From an uncultured bacterium (GTDB taxonomy: Bacteria; Bacillota; Clostridia; Lachnospirales; Lachnospiraceae), in contig CAJMPJ010000001.1 in assembly GCA_905215155.1 (NCBI GenBank), positions 1 to 64,000 of the forward strand: a DNA stretch of 64,000 nucleotides, given 5' to 3'. The position numbers and the translations under genes are program-made. Shown here piece after piece: positions 28,105 through 37,055 of the stretch. The notes under the pieces were generated by a model. It made no database searches, was not told the DNA's origin, and saw only the letters and a program-made list of their open reading frames with translations. Within the stretch, counting starts at the first letter, position 1. The number at the start of each line of letters is the position of its first letter.

Positions 28105-28770
28105 ATGGATATGATTACAGTTTCAGCAAAGAACGTTGATGAAGCGATTACAAAGGCATTAATCGAGTTAGAGACAACCAGTGACAAACTGGAATATGAA
28201 ATTGTTGATAAGGGCAGTAATGGTATTCTGGGATTTATCGGTCAAAAGCCGGCTGTTATCCGTGCAAAGAGAAAAGAGACTCTGGCAGACAAAGCGTCTG
28301 AGTTCCTTTCTGAGGTTTTTGATGCCATGGATATGAAAGTCCGTCTGGAAGTCTCTTTTGATGAAGGAGACAGGGAACTTTCCATTGTTATGTCAGGGGA
28401 TGATATGGGAATCCTGATCGGTAAAAGAGGACAGACTCTGGATTCTCTTCAGTATCTGGTAAGCCTTGTTGTAAACAAAGAAAGCGAAGATTATATCCGG
28501 GTGAAGCTGGATACGGAAAATTACAGAGAACGTAGAAGAGAAACTCTGGAAACACTCTCTAAGAACATTGCTTACAAGGTAAAACGGACCAAACGTTCTG
28601 TTTCACTGGAACCTATGAATCCTTATGAAAGAAGGATCATCCATTCCGCACTTCAAAACGACAAACTCATTGTTACCAGAAGTGAAGGGGAAGAACCATT
28701 CAGACATGTTGTAATTTCTTTAAAACGGGAATATCCCAAAAAGGATCGGAATCAGGAAAGAGTTAAATAG
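28105..28770 (+). CDS. jag: RNA-binding protein Jag/KhpB (SpoIIIJ-associated)
   Basis: A 221-residue protein with a Jag N-terminal domain (about 1-50, VDEAITKALIELETTSDKLEYEI), a KH domain with the GKRGQTLDSLQYL loop, and a C-terminal R3H domain (NPYERRIIHSALQ). It binds RNA and influences cell division and envelope growth in relatives. It follows yidC by 14 bases with a good ribosome binding site, and an intrinsic terminator follows at 28784-28824, closing the rpmH operon. Confidence 0.93.
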   Translation: MDMITVSAKNVDEAITKALIELETTSDKLEYEIVDKGSNGILGFIGQKPAVIRAKRKETLADKASEFLSEVFDAMDMKVRLEVSFDEGDRELSIVMSGDDMGILIGKRGQTLDSLQYLVSLVVNKESEDYIRVKLDTENYRERRRETLETLSKNIAYKVKRTKRSVSLEPMNPYERRIIHSALQNDKLIVTRSEGEEPFRHVVISLKREYPKKDRNQERVK

Positions 28771-28783
28771 TCAAACAACAATG

Positions 28784-28824
28784 AGGGGTTGGGGCTGTCG
28801 GAAGGCACCTCAACCCTTTTCCTT
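28784..28824 (+). terminator. Intrinsic terminator after jag
   Basis: GGGTTGGGG pairs with CCTCAACCC (one G-T) around a 13-base loop, followed by TTTTCCTT. It lies directly before mnmE and separates the two operons. Confidence 0.75.
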
Positions 28825-28842
28825 ATAAAAAGGTGAATGAAT

Positions 28843-30222
28843 ATGAAGTTGAATACAATAGCGGCTATCGCTACAGCGATGTCAAGTTCCGGGATCGGAA
28901 TCGTGAGAATCAGCGGCGAGGAGTCATTTCAGATTATAGATAGAATATTTAAAGGGAAAGGAAATACGGATAAAAAGCTTTCAAAGGAGCCATCCCATAC
29001 CATCCATTACGGCTATATCTGTGATGGGGAGGAAGTGGTGGATGAGGTTTTGGTTTTGATTATGAAGGGGCCCAGAAGCTATACCGCGGAAGATACGGTT
29101 GAGATCGACTGTCACGGCGGAGTCCTGGTGACGAAAAAGATTCTGGAAACGGTGTTAAAGTATGGTGCCAGGCCGGCGGAGCCAGGTGAATTCACGAAGA
29201 GAGCCTTTTTAAACGGCAGAGTGGATTTATCTCAGGCAGAGGCCGTCATTGATGTGATCAATGCCAAAAATGAGTATGCCCTGAAGTCTTCCGTCAGCCA
29301 GCTGGAGGGGGCCGTTTCCAAGCGTATTAAGAAAATGAGAGAAACAATCATTTACCATATTGCGTTTATTGAATCGGCACTTGACGATCCGGAACACATT
29401 TCTCTGGATGGGTATGAGGAAACCCTTCTTGAGACTCTTACGCCGTTAAAAAAGGAACTGGAGGGGCTGATCCGGTCTGCAGATAACGGAAGAGTCCTTT
29501 CAGAAGGGATCGAAACCGTTATATTGGGGAAGCCCAATGCAGGAAAATCGTCTCTTTTGAATGTTTTGGTGGGAGAGGAGCGTGCCATTGTCACCGATAT
29601 TGCAGGAACCACCAGAGACACGTTAAGGGAGCAGATCCGTCTTGAGGAATTGAGTCTTAACATCATTGATACGGCGGGAATCCGTGATACAAAAGATGTG
29701 GTGGAAAAAATCGGAGTGGAAAAGGCGAAAGCCGCGGCCCAACGGGCAGACTTAATCCTATACGTGGTGGATGGTTCCTGTCCTCTTAATGAAAACGATG
29801 AAGAGATTTTTTCAGTTATTAAAGACAAAAAGGCAATTGTTCTTTTAAATAAAATGGACTTAAATTCCGTGGTAACAAAAACTCTGCTGAAGGAGCGGAC
29901 CGGCCATCCGGTGATCTCTATTTCCGCAAAGGAACGGACCGGGATCAAGGATCTGGAGCAGGAGATAAAATCCATGTTTTATGAAGGTAAACTGGATTTT
30001 AATGATGAGGTTTACATTACCAATGTAAGGCATAAAAATGCACTTTCAGAAGCATTGAAAAGTCTTACCATGGTGGAGCAGAGTGTTCTGAATGGAATGC
30101 CAGAGGATTTCTATTCCATTGATTTAATGGATGCGTATGAGCAGCTGGGAACCATTCTCGGTGAGTCGGTGGAAGATGATCTGGTCAATGAAATATTCAG
30201 TAAATTCTGTATGGGGAAATAG
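28843..30222 (+). CDS. mnmE: tRNA uridine-5-carboxymethylaminomethyl modification GTPase MnmE
   Basis: With MnmG it builds the cmnm5 group on wobble U34 of several tRNAs. The 459-residue product has the N-terminal folate-binding domain (MKLNTIAAIATAMSSSGIGIVRISG), a central helical domain interrupted by the G domain (G1 GKPNAGKSSLLN, G2 TTRDT, G3 DTAGI, G4 NKMD), and the C-terminal catalytic CMGK. ATG 28843 fits the spacing from AAGGTG; ATG 28837, two codons upstream, is an alternative. It is first in mnmE-mnmG-rsmG. Confidence 0.96.
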   Translation: MKLNTIAAIATAMSSSGIGIVRISGEESFQIIDRIFKGKGNTDKKLSKEPSHTIHYGYICDGEEVVDEVLVLIMKGPRSYTAEDTVEIDCHGGVLVTKKILETVLKYGARPAEPGEFTKRAFLNGRVDLSQAEAVIDVINAKNEYALKSSVSQLEGAVSKRIKKMRETIIYHIAFIESALDDPEHISLDGYEETLLETLTPLKKELEGLIRSADNGRVLSEGIETVILGKPNAGKSSLLNVLVGEERAIVTDIAGTTRDTLREQIRLEELSLNIIDTAGIRDTKDVVEKIGVEKAKAAAQRADLILYVVDGSCPLNENDEEIFSVIKDKKAIVLLNKMDLNSVVTKTLLKERTGHPVISISAKERTGIKDLEQEIKSMFYEGKLDFNDEVYITNVRHKNALSEALKSLTMVEQSVLNGMPEDFYSIDLMDAYEQLGTILGESVEDDLVNEIFSKFCMGK

Positions 30223-30301
30223 TGAGTTGGGTTAGTAATGTGCCCTGGAGGCACACCTTTATGCCCGGAGGTAAGGGCTCGAAAGAAGAAGGGAGAATAA
30301 A

Positions 30302-32218
30302 ATGCAGTATTTAGAGGAGTCTTATGATGTAGTGGTCGTCGGTGCCGGTCATGCGGGCTGCGAAGCGGCTTTGGCCTGTGCAAGACTTGGCCTGGAGACC
30401 ATTGTATTTACCGTAAGTGTAGACAGCATTGCGCTGATGCCCTGCAATCCCAATGTAGGCGGAAGCTCCAAAGGCCATCTGGTCCGGGAGCTTGACGCCC
30501 TTGGCGGTGAGATGGGAAAAAATATAGATAAAACCTTTATTCAGTCCAAGATGCTAAATCAGTCCAAAGGGCCTGCCGTTCATTCGCTGCGCGCTCAGGC
30601 GGACAAGCAGGAATATTCAAGAGAAATGAGAAGGACCCTTGAAAATACCGAGCATCTGACCATAAGACAGGCAGAGGTTACGGAAATCATCACAGAACAT
30701 GGAGCCATTACAGGGGTCAAGACCTTTTCCGGAGCGGTTTACCGCTGTAAAGCTGCGGTTCTGGCCACAGGTACTTATTTGAATGCAAGATGCATCTATG
30801 GTGATGTAAGTGAATATACAGGCCCTAACGGGCTGAAAGCAGCCAATCATCTGACTGATTCTTTAAAAGCCCATGGAATCGAAATGGTGCGTTTTAAGAC
30901 AGGTACTCCTGCCAGGATAGATAAGAGAAGCGTGGATTTTACCAAGATGGAAGAGCAGTTCGGTGATAAGCGTATCGTTCCGTTTTCCTTTTCTACGGAC
31001 CCGGAGTCCGTACAGAAGGAGCAGGTATCCTGCTGGCTCACGTATACCAATGAGGAAACCCACCGGATCATTCGGAGCAATCTGGACCGTTCTCCGCTCT
31101 TTTCCGGGGCCATTGAGGGAACCGGACCAAGATACTGCCCATCCATTGAGGATAAGGTGGTGAAATTCCCGGACAAAGACCGTCACCAGGTATTTGTGGA
31201 ACCGGAGGGGCTTTATACCAACGAGATGTATTTGGGCGGCATGTCAAGTTCTTTGCCTGAGGACGTCCAGTATGCCATGTACCGGACGGTTCCTGGCCTT
31301 GAGAAGGTGAAAATTGTCCGGAATGCTTATGCCATTGAGTATGACTGCATCAATTCCCATCAGCTGAAGGCAACACTGGAATTTAAGGCAGTAAGCGGTT
31401 TGTTCAGCGGAGGCCAGTTTAACGGAAGCTCCGGTTATGAGGAGGCGGCTGTTCAGGGCTTTATGGCTGGGGTCAATGCAGCCATGAAGGTCCTTGGAAG
31501 AGAAGCCAAGGTGCTGGATCGGTCCCAGGCCTATATCGGAGTGCTCATTGATGATCTTGTTACCAAGGAAAATCATGAGCCGTACCGTATGATGACCTCA
31601 AGAGCCGAATACAGGCTTTTGCTTCGCCAGGATAATGCAGATCTTCGTCTGATGGAGATTGGACACGATATCGGGCTTATCTCAGAGGAGCAATATCAGA
31701 AGCTGCTTAGGAAGGAACAGTCCATTGAGAAGGAAATGAAACGTTTGGAAACAACCAATATCGGTGCGTCAAAGGAAGTTCAGGAATTTTTGGAAGAGAA
31801 TGGAAGCACTCCTTTGAAAACAGGAACTACTTTGGCAGAACTTGTGAGAAGACCGGAACTGAATTATGTTATGTTGACTAAAATAGATAAAAACAGACCG
31901 GAACTTCCCTGGGATGTGATTCAGCAGGTGGATATCAATATCAAATACGACGGCTATATCCGCAGGCAAAAACAACAGGTATCCCAGTTTAAGAAGCTGG
32001 AAAACAGAAAATTGGATGCAGATTTCGATTATGCCACCGTAAAAAGTCTGAGACGGGAGGCTGTCCAGAAGTTGAATCTTTATAAACCAATGTCCATCGG
32101 GCAGGCATCCAGAATCTCCGGCGTTTCTCCGGCTGATATTTCTGTGTTGCTGGTGCATTTGGAGCAGCATCGGCATCAGAAGAGTCTGGAAAAGAAAGAA
32201 GAGGAAACAGAATCATGA
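30302..32218 (+). CDS. mnmG: tRNA uridine-5-carboxymethylaminomethyl modification enzyme MnmG
   Basis: The FAD-dependent partner of MnmE (638 residues). The N-terminus has the dinucleotide-binding [15 protein letters not shown], followed by the GidA signatures SNPNVGG-like [25 protein letters not shown] and [12 protein letters not shown]. The C-terminal helical domain binds MnmE and tRNA. It begins 79 bases after mnmE and overlaps rsmG by four bases. The product acts in the cytoplasm. Confidence 0.96.
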   Translation: MQYLEESYDVVVVGAGHAGCEAALACARLGLETIVFTVSVDSIALMPCNPNVGGSSKGHLVRELDALGGEMGKNIDKTFIQSKMLNQSKGPAVHSLRAQADKQEYSREMRRTLENTEHLTIRQAEVTEIITEHGAITGVKTFSGAVYRCKAAVLATGTYLNARCIYGDVSEYTGPNGLKAANHLTDSLKAHGIEMVRFKTGTPARIDKRSVDFTKMEEQFGDKRIVPFSFSTDPESVQKEQVSCWLTYTNEETHRIIRSNLDRSPLFSGAIEGTGPRYCPSIEDKVVKFPDKDRHQVFVEPEGLYTNEMYLGGMSSSLPEDVQYAMYRTVPGLEKVKIVRNAYAIEYDCINSHQLKATLEFKAVSGLFSGGQFNGSSGYEEAAVQGFMAGVNAAMKVLGREAKVLDRSQAYIGVLIDDLVTKENHEPYRMMTSRAEYRLLLRQDNADLRLMEIGHDIGLISEEQYQKLLRKEQSIEKEMKRLETTNIGASKEVQEFLEENGSTPLKTGTTLAELVRRPELNYVMLTKIDKNRPELPWDVIQQVDINIKYDGYIRRQKQQVSQFKKLENRKLDADFDYATVKSLRREAVQKLNLYKPMSIGQASRISGVSPADISVLLVHLEQHRHQKSLEKKEEETES

Positions 32219-32946
32219 CGGATGGATTCAAAGAACGGTTTACCAGTGAATTAAACGTATTGTCCATAAAATTGGAAGAAAACCAATTAATACAATTTTA
32301 TAAATACTATGAATTATTAACAGAATGGAACAAGTTTATGAATCTGACGGCTATTATTGAAATGGATGAAGTCATAACAAAACATTTTGTTGATAGTTTA
32401 TCATTGATCAAAGCGGTAAAGGATTTGGGAGAAAAGGAATATAAAATCATTGACGTTGGCACCGGAGCTGGATTTCCTGGAATTCCATTAAAAATTGCAT
32501 TTTCCCAATTAAAGATCACTTTGATGGATTCTTTGAATAAACGAGTGAAGTTTTTGAATGAAGTGATCAAGCAACTGGGATTGAACGATATTCAAGCCAA
32601 TCACGGGAGAGCGGAAGATATGGGGCGTGAACCCCTTCATCGGGAAAAATACGATCTTTGCGTTTCCAGAGCAGTAGCCAATCTAAGCACTTTGTCAGAG
32701 TATTGTATGCCTTTTGTAAAAGTCGGAGGAGCATTTGTTCCATATAAATCAGGCAAAATAGAAGAGGAGTTAAATGCTGCAAAGCATGCGGTATTTCTAC
32801 TGGGAGGAAAGGTTGAAAGCGTGGAAGCATTTCTACTTCCAGGTACAGACGCTGAGCGATCTTTGGTGACCATTCGCAAGAATAGTGAAACTTCAAAAAA
32901 ATATCCGAGAAAAGCAGGATTGCCAACAAAAGAACCATTGAAATAA
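32215..32946 (+). CDS. rsmG: 16S rRNA (guanine-527-N7)-methyltransferase RsmG
   Basis: A SAM-dependent methyltransferase of 16S rRNA G527 (243 residues, normal length). The SAM-binding glycine motif is [15 protein letters not shown]; further blocks are [12 protein letters not shown] and [10 protein letters not shown], plus CVSRAVANL. The ATG overlaps the mnmG stop (ATGA). The stop is followed within a few bases by a parS site that also starts a terminator-like hairpin. Confidence 0.95.
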   Translation: MTDGFKERFTSELNVLSIKLEENQLIQFYKYYELLTEWNKFMNLTAIIEMDEVITKHFVDSLSLIKAVKDLGEKEYKIIDVGTGAGFPGIPLKIAFSQLKITLMDSLNKRVKFLNEVIKQLGLNDIQANHGRAEDMGREPLHREKYDLCVSRAVANLSTLSEYCMPFVKVGGAFVPYKSGKIEEELNAAKHAVFLLGGKVESVEAFLLPGTDAERSLVTIRKNSETSKKYPRKAGLPTKEPLK

Positions 32947-32948
32947 AA

Positions 32949-32964
32949 TGTTTCACGTGAAACA
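32949..32964. promoter_or_regulatory. parS: parS site 1
   Basis: A perfect 16-bp palindrome TGTTTCACGTGAAACA, identical to the Bacillus-type ParB binding consensus. It lies immediately after rsmG, about 3.1 kb upstream of parB. Confidence 0.96.
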
Positions 32965-32997
32965 TCCGGGAGCATATGCTCCGCATTGACAGACGGA

Positions 32998-33013
32998 TGT
33001 TTCACGTGAAACA
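32998..33013. promoter_or_regulatory. parS: parS site 2
   Basis: A second perfect TGTTTCACGTGAAACA, 49 bases from the first. The two sites are arms of one larger inverted repeat. Confidence 0.96.
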
Positions 33014-33450
33014 TTTTTTTTGTTATCTGTATGTAGTATTTATATATATTTACATTTATATGTTGATGGCTATTGGTGTGGTTTATATGTAGAGTCATAA
33101 CAACTCGTTTTATAGTTGGATTAAGACAGTAGTTTGGAATTATAGGTTATAGTAATTTAGAGAGTTTCATAGATGAAAGCAATTACCTAGAGAAATGAAT
33201 CGTTTAGAGAGACAGGTCAAAGTAATAGGGGAGAGAAATAGGTGAGAGTAAATAGCAAATGTAAAAATCAAAGTATAAGTTTTAGTGAGGATAGTAAGAG
33301 GGGGAAGATAGGGATAAAATTTATGAAATGAGTCAATGTAAAAGGCGAGAGAAAAATTTGGCGAACTATGCTTGTGAAATATCGAAGAAATAAGTTAGGA
33401 AAATATATTGGAAGAATAATCAAAGTAGTAGAATATAGAAATTAGATAAA

Positions 33451-33502
33451 GTAGTAAGGTAGAGTGGTAAGGTCAAGTGGTAAGATAGAGTAATAAAATA
33501 GA
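33451..33502 (+). repeat. 13-bp degenerate tandem repeat, four units
   Basis: The units are GTAGTAAGGTAGA, GTGGTAAGGTCAA, GTGGTAAGATAGA and GTAATAAAATAGA, head to tail without gaps. It shares the GTAAG core with the nearby 14-bp array and may be an older, decayed relative of it. Confidence 0.75.
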
Positions 33503-33590
33503 TCATAAATATATATTTAATCATAGAAATATGTTTAAGAAGAAAGATAAATCTTAAAGTGTGTAATATGCAGAAAAGGTTAGTCAGATC

Positions 33591-33828
33591 AGTAAGTCAA
33601 TAGCAGTAAGTCAATAGCAGTAAGTTAATAGCAGTAAGTTAAGAGCAGTAAGTCAATAGCAGTAAGTTAATAGCAGCAAGTCAATAGCAGTAAGTCAATA
33701 GCAGTAAGTTAATAGCAGTAAATCAATAGCAGTAAGTTAATAGCAGTAAGTTAATAGCAATAAGTCAAAAGCAGTAAGTTAATAGCAGTAAGTTAATAGC
33801 AATAAGTCAAAAGCAGTATGTCATAGAC
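33591..33828 (+). repeat. 14-bp tandem repeat array, seventeen units
   Basis: Unit AGTAAGTYAATAGC repeated head to tail 17 times, the last unit degenerate. Position 8 alternates between C and T. The block of three units A-A-B starting at 33731 is repeated exactly at 33773, a 42-bp higher-order duplication that points to recent expansion. A 14-bp period shifts frame, and every unit carries TAA, so the array is not coding. Confidence 0.93.
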
Positions 33829-33997
33829 ATATATATAAAATCATATATAATGAATATAGTTGTTCTATTAATAATTCAAGGCTAAATGCTTGTAATAAAT
33901 TTATAGAAATAATAGTATATAGATATAAATAAATTTAAAGTAGAAGAAAGTATCACAAAAGAAAAATCTTGCTCAATAAGTTTTGCAGCTAAACAAA

Positions 33998-34038
33998 AAG
34001 TTTATGAAGAGATCCATAAGGATCTGCCCATAAACTTT
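33998..34038 (-). terminator. Probable terminator of the alpha/beta hydrolase gene
   Basis: Perfect outer arms AAAGTTTATG / CATAAACTTT and inner arms AGATCC / GGATCT with loop ATAA. On the minus strand the stem is followed by TTGTTT. It lies about 90 bases beyond the hydrolase stop at 34127. Confidence 0.6.
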
Positions 34039-34126
34039 CTTTATAAATCATTAAAAACCTTGGAAATAATTTCATATAAATCTCACATATAAATTTCAAA
34101 TCTAAAATCAAAAAGTATTAATCCGT

Positions 34127-35077
34127 CTAAACAAAAAACATCTGAATCATATGCAACAGCTCGGAAGGATTTTCCAACTGAGGAAGATATTTGGAATGTG
34201 GAACATATGAGCTTTCAATCGCTGGATTGTATCTTTGATATTCTTGTATCATATCTTCAATATGATCCATATCACTTCCCCCTACAATATAGATGCTGTT
34301 GTTGATTTTTTTCAGTGCATTTACGATATTACATTTCGTATAATTGCATTTTACACTGGCATAGAGAGATTTTGGAGAATCTCCCAAGTGGGCGGATTCA
34401 TAATAAGCATCAATGAGTGATATTTTAACAGAGTATGGATTGGAAAAATAGTCTCTGGTAAATTCCTCTTTGATCGCCTTTTTACTGGTAGCGATATGAT
34501 ACAGAAGAGTGCCAATAATAGGCAGGTCCAAAATAAACTTATACAGTTTTCCGTGTTTATTAGGAATCTGACTGCACATGAGAAGACTGTCCGGATTAAT
34601 CAGCATGATCTGGTCAAACAGTTCCGGGGCATTGTTGCATGCCATAACTGCGAGAGCAGAAGAAGCCCCGGAAGCAATGACATTGGTCCGATGTCCGATT
34701 TCTGATTTAATAAAATCCGAAATCATCTGCACGTAGAGATAGTTGGTGTAAGTGAGATCAGGCTTTTCAGAACGGCCACATCCCAAAAGATCAATGGTAT
34801 AAACCGTATAATGATCTTTTAAAGAAGTTATCATTTGATTCCATTCGTATCCGCTGGCATGAGCAGCCAAATCATGAATCAATAAAAGCGGTTTTCCGGT
34901 TCCGGTTTTTGTATAATGAATGTTTCCAAAACGCCATTTGTAGCAGTGAGCTTTTGTATCGGCTAGTAAATTCTTGGAGGTCGCTGATAGTTTAATGCAT
35001 TTATTAATAACAGCAGTAGCAGTAGCAGCACTGGCAGATAGAATGAGAAGAGTCAGTAATTTGTTCTTTGTTTTCAT
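34127..35077 (-). CDS. Membrane-anchored alpha/beta-fold hydrolase
   Basis: A 316-residue protein with an N-terminal hydrophobic segment (about 7-25, likely a membrane anchor or signal) and an alpha/beta-hydrolase domain: oxyanion region LLLIHDLAAH, then IDLLGCGRSEKP. The nucleophile elbow reads GASSA (Ser139) instead of GxSxG, and a late His is present near PHSKYLPQLENP. Aspartate in GGSDMDHIED may complete the triad. The substrate is unknown. It runs against parA and the fork, alone between parS sites 2 and 3. Confidence 0.75.
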   Translation of the reverse strand: MKTKNKLLTLLILSASAATATAVINKCIKLSATSKNLLADTKAHCYKWRFGNIHYTKTGTGKPLLLIHDLAAHASGYEWNQMITSLKDHYTVYTIDLLGCGRSEKPDLTYTNYLYVQMISDFIKSEIGHRTNVIASGASSALAVMACNNAPELFDQIMLINPDSLLMCSQIPNKHGKLYKFILDLPIIGTLLYHIATSKKAIKEEFTRDYFSNPYSVKISLIDAYYESAHLGDSPKSLYASVKCNYTKCNIVNALKKINNSIYIVGGSDMDHIEDMIQEYQRYNPAIESSYVPHSKYLPQLENPSELLHMIQMFFV

Positions 35078-35177
35078 TATTTCCCTCCTAAAAGTAGACT
35101 TATCTTTTCCTATTATAATATAATCAATATGTACTTACAACGGAAAACATATTAATTTATTCTTAAACTTGGGAAAA

Positions 35178-35193
35178 TGTTTCACGTGAAACA
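35178..35193. promoter_or_regulatory. parS: parS site 3
   Basis: A perfect TGTTTCACGTGAAACA, 115 bases upstream of the parA start and between the divergent hydrolase and parA promoters. ParB bound here may also repress parAB (inference). Confidence 0.96.
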
Positions 35194-35250
35194 TTTTTTA
35201 TAAATTATGTATTTTTTTTACAGGAAACCATAGGAAAAAAAAATAAAATA

Positions 35251-35259
35251 TGCTATACT
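35251..35259 (+). promoter_or_regulatory. Extended -10 promoter for parAB
   Basis: TGCTATACT matches the extended -10 form (TG-N-TATACT). No good -35 box is seen at the proper distance. About 48 bases of leader follow before the parA ATG. Confidence 0.5.
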
Positions 35260-35307
35260 CTAGTTTGAACTGCAATTTCCGGATGTTTTAACAGGAGAAA
35301 ATGAATA

Positions 35308-36078
35308 ATGGGAAGAATCATTGCGATAGCAAACCAGAAAGGCGGAGTCGGTAAAACGACTACTGCGATTAACCTATCTGCTTGTCTTGCGGAATCAGGA
35401 CAACAGGTATTAGCTGTGGATTTTGACCCACAGGGAAATGAAACCAGCGGGCTCGGAATTGAAAAAAGCACCTTGGATCGAACCATCTATGATCTGCTGG
35501 TAGGAGAATGTGAAATTGAAGATTGTCTAATTACCAATGTCCAGGAAAATTTGGATATGCTGCCATCAAATGTAGAGTTGGCTGGAGCAGAAATTGAGTT
35601 ACTGGAAATTGAAAACAAAGAAATCCTCCTTAAAACATATCTTGAAAAAATAAAGAAAAACTATGATTATATTATCATAGATTGTCCACCGTCATTAAAT
35701 CTTTTGACAATCAATGCTTTAACAGCTGCAAACACCGTATTAGTGCCAATTCAATGTGAGTATTATGCATTGGAAGGGTTAAGTCAGGTGCTAAAAACTG
35801 TAAATTTGGTAAAAAAGAAGCTCAATCCCTCTTTGGAGATGGAAGGAGTGGTCTTTACCATGTACGACGCAAGGACAAACCTTTCATTGGAAGTTGTGGA
35901 AAGTGTAAAAAATAATTTAAACCAGAATATTTATAAAACCATTATACCCAGAAATGTCAGACTGGCAGAGGCACCCAGTCATGGAATGCCAATAAATTTG
36001 TACGATTCCAGATCAGCGGGAGCAGAAAGCTACCGGTTACTGGCGGCCGAAGTAATAAGCAGAGGAGAAGAGATCTAG
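35308..36078 (+). CDS. parA: Chromosome partitioning ATPase ParA (Soj)
   Basis: A deviant Walker-A ATPase (256 residues) that binds DNA nonspecifically and, with ParB-parS, segregates origins and modulates DnaA. Visible are KGGVGKTTTAINLS at the N-terminus, the FDPQGN switch, and IIDCPPSLNLLT. There is no N-terminal helix-turn-helix extension, so it is the short chromosomal type. It is followed by parB after two bases. Confidence 0.96.
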   Translation: MGRIIAIANQKGGVGKTTTAINLSACLAESGQQVLAVDFDPQGNETSGLGIEKSTLDRTIYDLLVGECEIEDCLITNVQENLDMLPSNVELAGAEIELLEIENKEILLKTYLEKIKKNYDYIIIDCPPSLNLLTINALTAANTVLVPIQCEYYALEGLSQVLKTVNLVKKKLNPSLEMEGVVFTMYDARTNLSLEVVESVKNNLNQNIYKTIIPRNVRLAEAPSHGMPINLYDSRSAGAESYRLLAAEVISRGEEI

Positions 36079-36080
36079 CT

Positions 36081-37031
36081 ATGGCAAAGAGAACAGGTTT
36101 AGGAAAAGGACTTGGAGCAATTTTTGGAGATGAAGTAATGGAGTCAGCGGCGGAAGAACAGGAGTCGAAAAATCAAATAAAAGTGGACTCTTCAATCAAT
36201 AAAGAGGCAAAAAAGGAAGAGGTACGGGAGTTAGAAACGGGAAGGGAAATGTTTCTGAAATTATCTTCCATTGAGCCAAACCGGGATCAGCCGAGAATGG
36301 AATTCCGTGAAGAATCCCTTCTTGAACTGGCGGAATCCATGAAGGAATATGGAGTTCTGCAGCCTCTTTTGGTACAAAAAAGAGGGGATTACTATGAGAT
36401 CATAGCAGGAGAACGCCGATGGAGAGCAGCAAAGCTCGCAGGACTGAAAGAAGTACCGGTGGTTATCCGGGAATATACAAAGCAGCAGTCCATGGAAATT
36501 GCATTGATCGAAAACGTTCAAAGAGAAGACTTAAACCCAATTGAAGAAGCAAAGGCCTATCAACGGCTGATGCATGAATTCAGCTTAAAACAGGAAGAAA
36601 TTGCTGCCCGGGTCGCGAAAAGCCGTGTTACAATTACCAACAGTATGCGATTGTTAAAGCTTGATGAACGGGTTCAGGAAATGTTGATTCAAAATCAGAT
36701 CACAGGCGGTCATGCCAGAGCACTTCTGTCAGTGGAGGATCAGGAACTTCAGTTCCAGCTTGCAGGAAAAATTGTAGCAGAGAATTTAAGTGTACGCGAG
36801 GTTGAAAAACTGGTAAAATCTTTATCAAAAAAGAAGGAACCAAAGGAAAAAAAAGAAGAGGATGAGAGTTTAACTTTTATATTCCGTGAATTGGAAGATC
36901 GAATGAAAACTGCTATGGGTACGAAAGTCAGCATCAACCGGAAGGATAAAAATAAAGGAAGAGTTGAAATTGAGTATTATTCTGAGGCAGAATTGGAAAG
37001 AATAGTAGAGTTAATAGAATCCATAAGGTAA
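36081..37031 (+). CDS. parB: Chromosome partitioning protein ParB (Spo0J)
   Basis: A 316-residue CTP-dependent clamp that loads at parS. The N-terminal motif RTGLGKGLGAIFGD interacts with ParA. The CTPase core has EPNRDQPR, GERRWRAAKLAGL and ENVQREDLNPIEEA, followed by a helix-turn-helix (about 165-200, KSRVTITNSMRLLKL). The charged linker (about 250-270) precedes the C-terminal dimerisation domain. The three perfect parS sites in this window are its expected targets. It is cotranscribed with parA. Confidence 0.96.
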   Translation: MAKRTGLGKGLGAIFGDEVMESAAEEQESKNQIKVDSSINKEAKKEEVRELETGREMFLKLSSIEPNRDQPRMEFREESLLELAESMKEYGVLQPLLVQKRGDYYEIIAGERRWRAAKLAGLKEVPVVIREYTKQQSMEIALIENVQREDLNPIEEAKAYQRLMHEFSLKQEEIAARVAKSRVTITNSMRLLKLDERVQEMLIQNQITGGHARALLSVEDQELQFQLAGKIVAENLSVREVEKLVKSLSKKKEPKEKKEEDESLTFIFRELEDRMKTAMGTKVSINRKDKNKGRVEIEYYSEAELERIVELIESIR

Positions 37032-37055
37032 CATCATGGAAGTGAGGACGAAAGA

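Larger units (their letters stand above)
32949..33020 (+). terminator. Hairpin terminator built from two parS sites
   Basis: Each parS plus flanking ATGTTT.../CGG bases forms 21-base arms that are perfect inverted repeats (about 32948-32968 and 32994-33014), with a 25-base loop that itself contains the palindrome GGAGCATATGCTCC. The distal arm is followed by a run of T (33014-33021). It ends the mnmE-mnmG-rsmG operon. Confidence 0.7.
33014..34126. other. Long noncoding, purine-rich, repeat-bearing interval
   Basis: About 1.1 kb without a supportable gene. On the plus strand from about 33100 to 33850 it is strikingly rich in A and G and poor in C, unlike the flanking genes. It contains a four-unit 13-bp repeat (33451-33502), a seventeen-unit 14-bp repeat (33591-33828) and a hairpin (33998-34038). 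Stop codons occur in all frames, including within each repeat unit. Its position between parS sites suggests a centromere-adjacent spacer or an untranslated RNA, but neither is demonstrated. Confidence 0.6.

Noticed and set aside
32637..33098. Minus-strand frame covering the end of rsmG and both parS sites
   Set aside because: Overlaps the conserved rsmG gene and reads through the parS palindromes; no domain or ribosome binding site.
33591..33828. CRISPR array
   Set aside because: Units are 14 bp with no spacers between them, and no cas genes are present. It is a simple tandem repeat.
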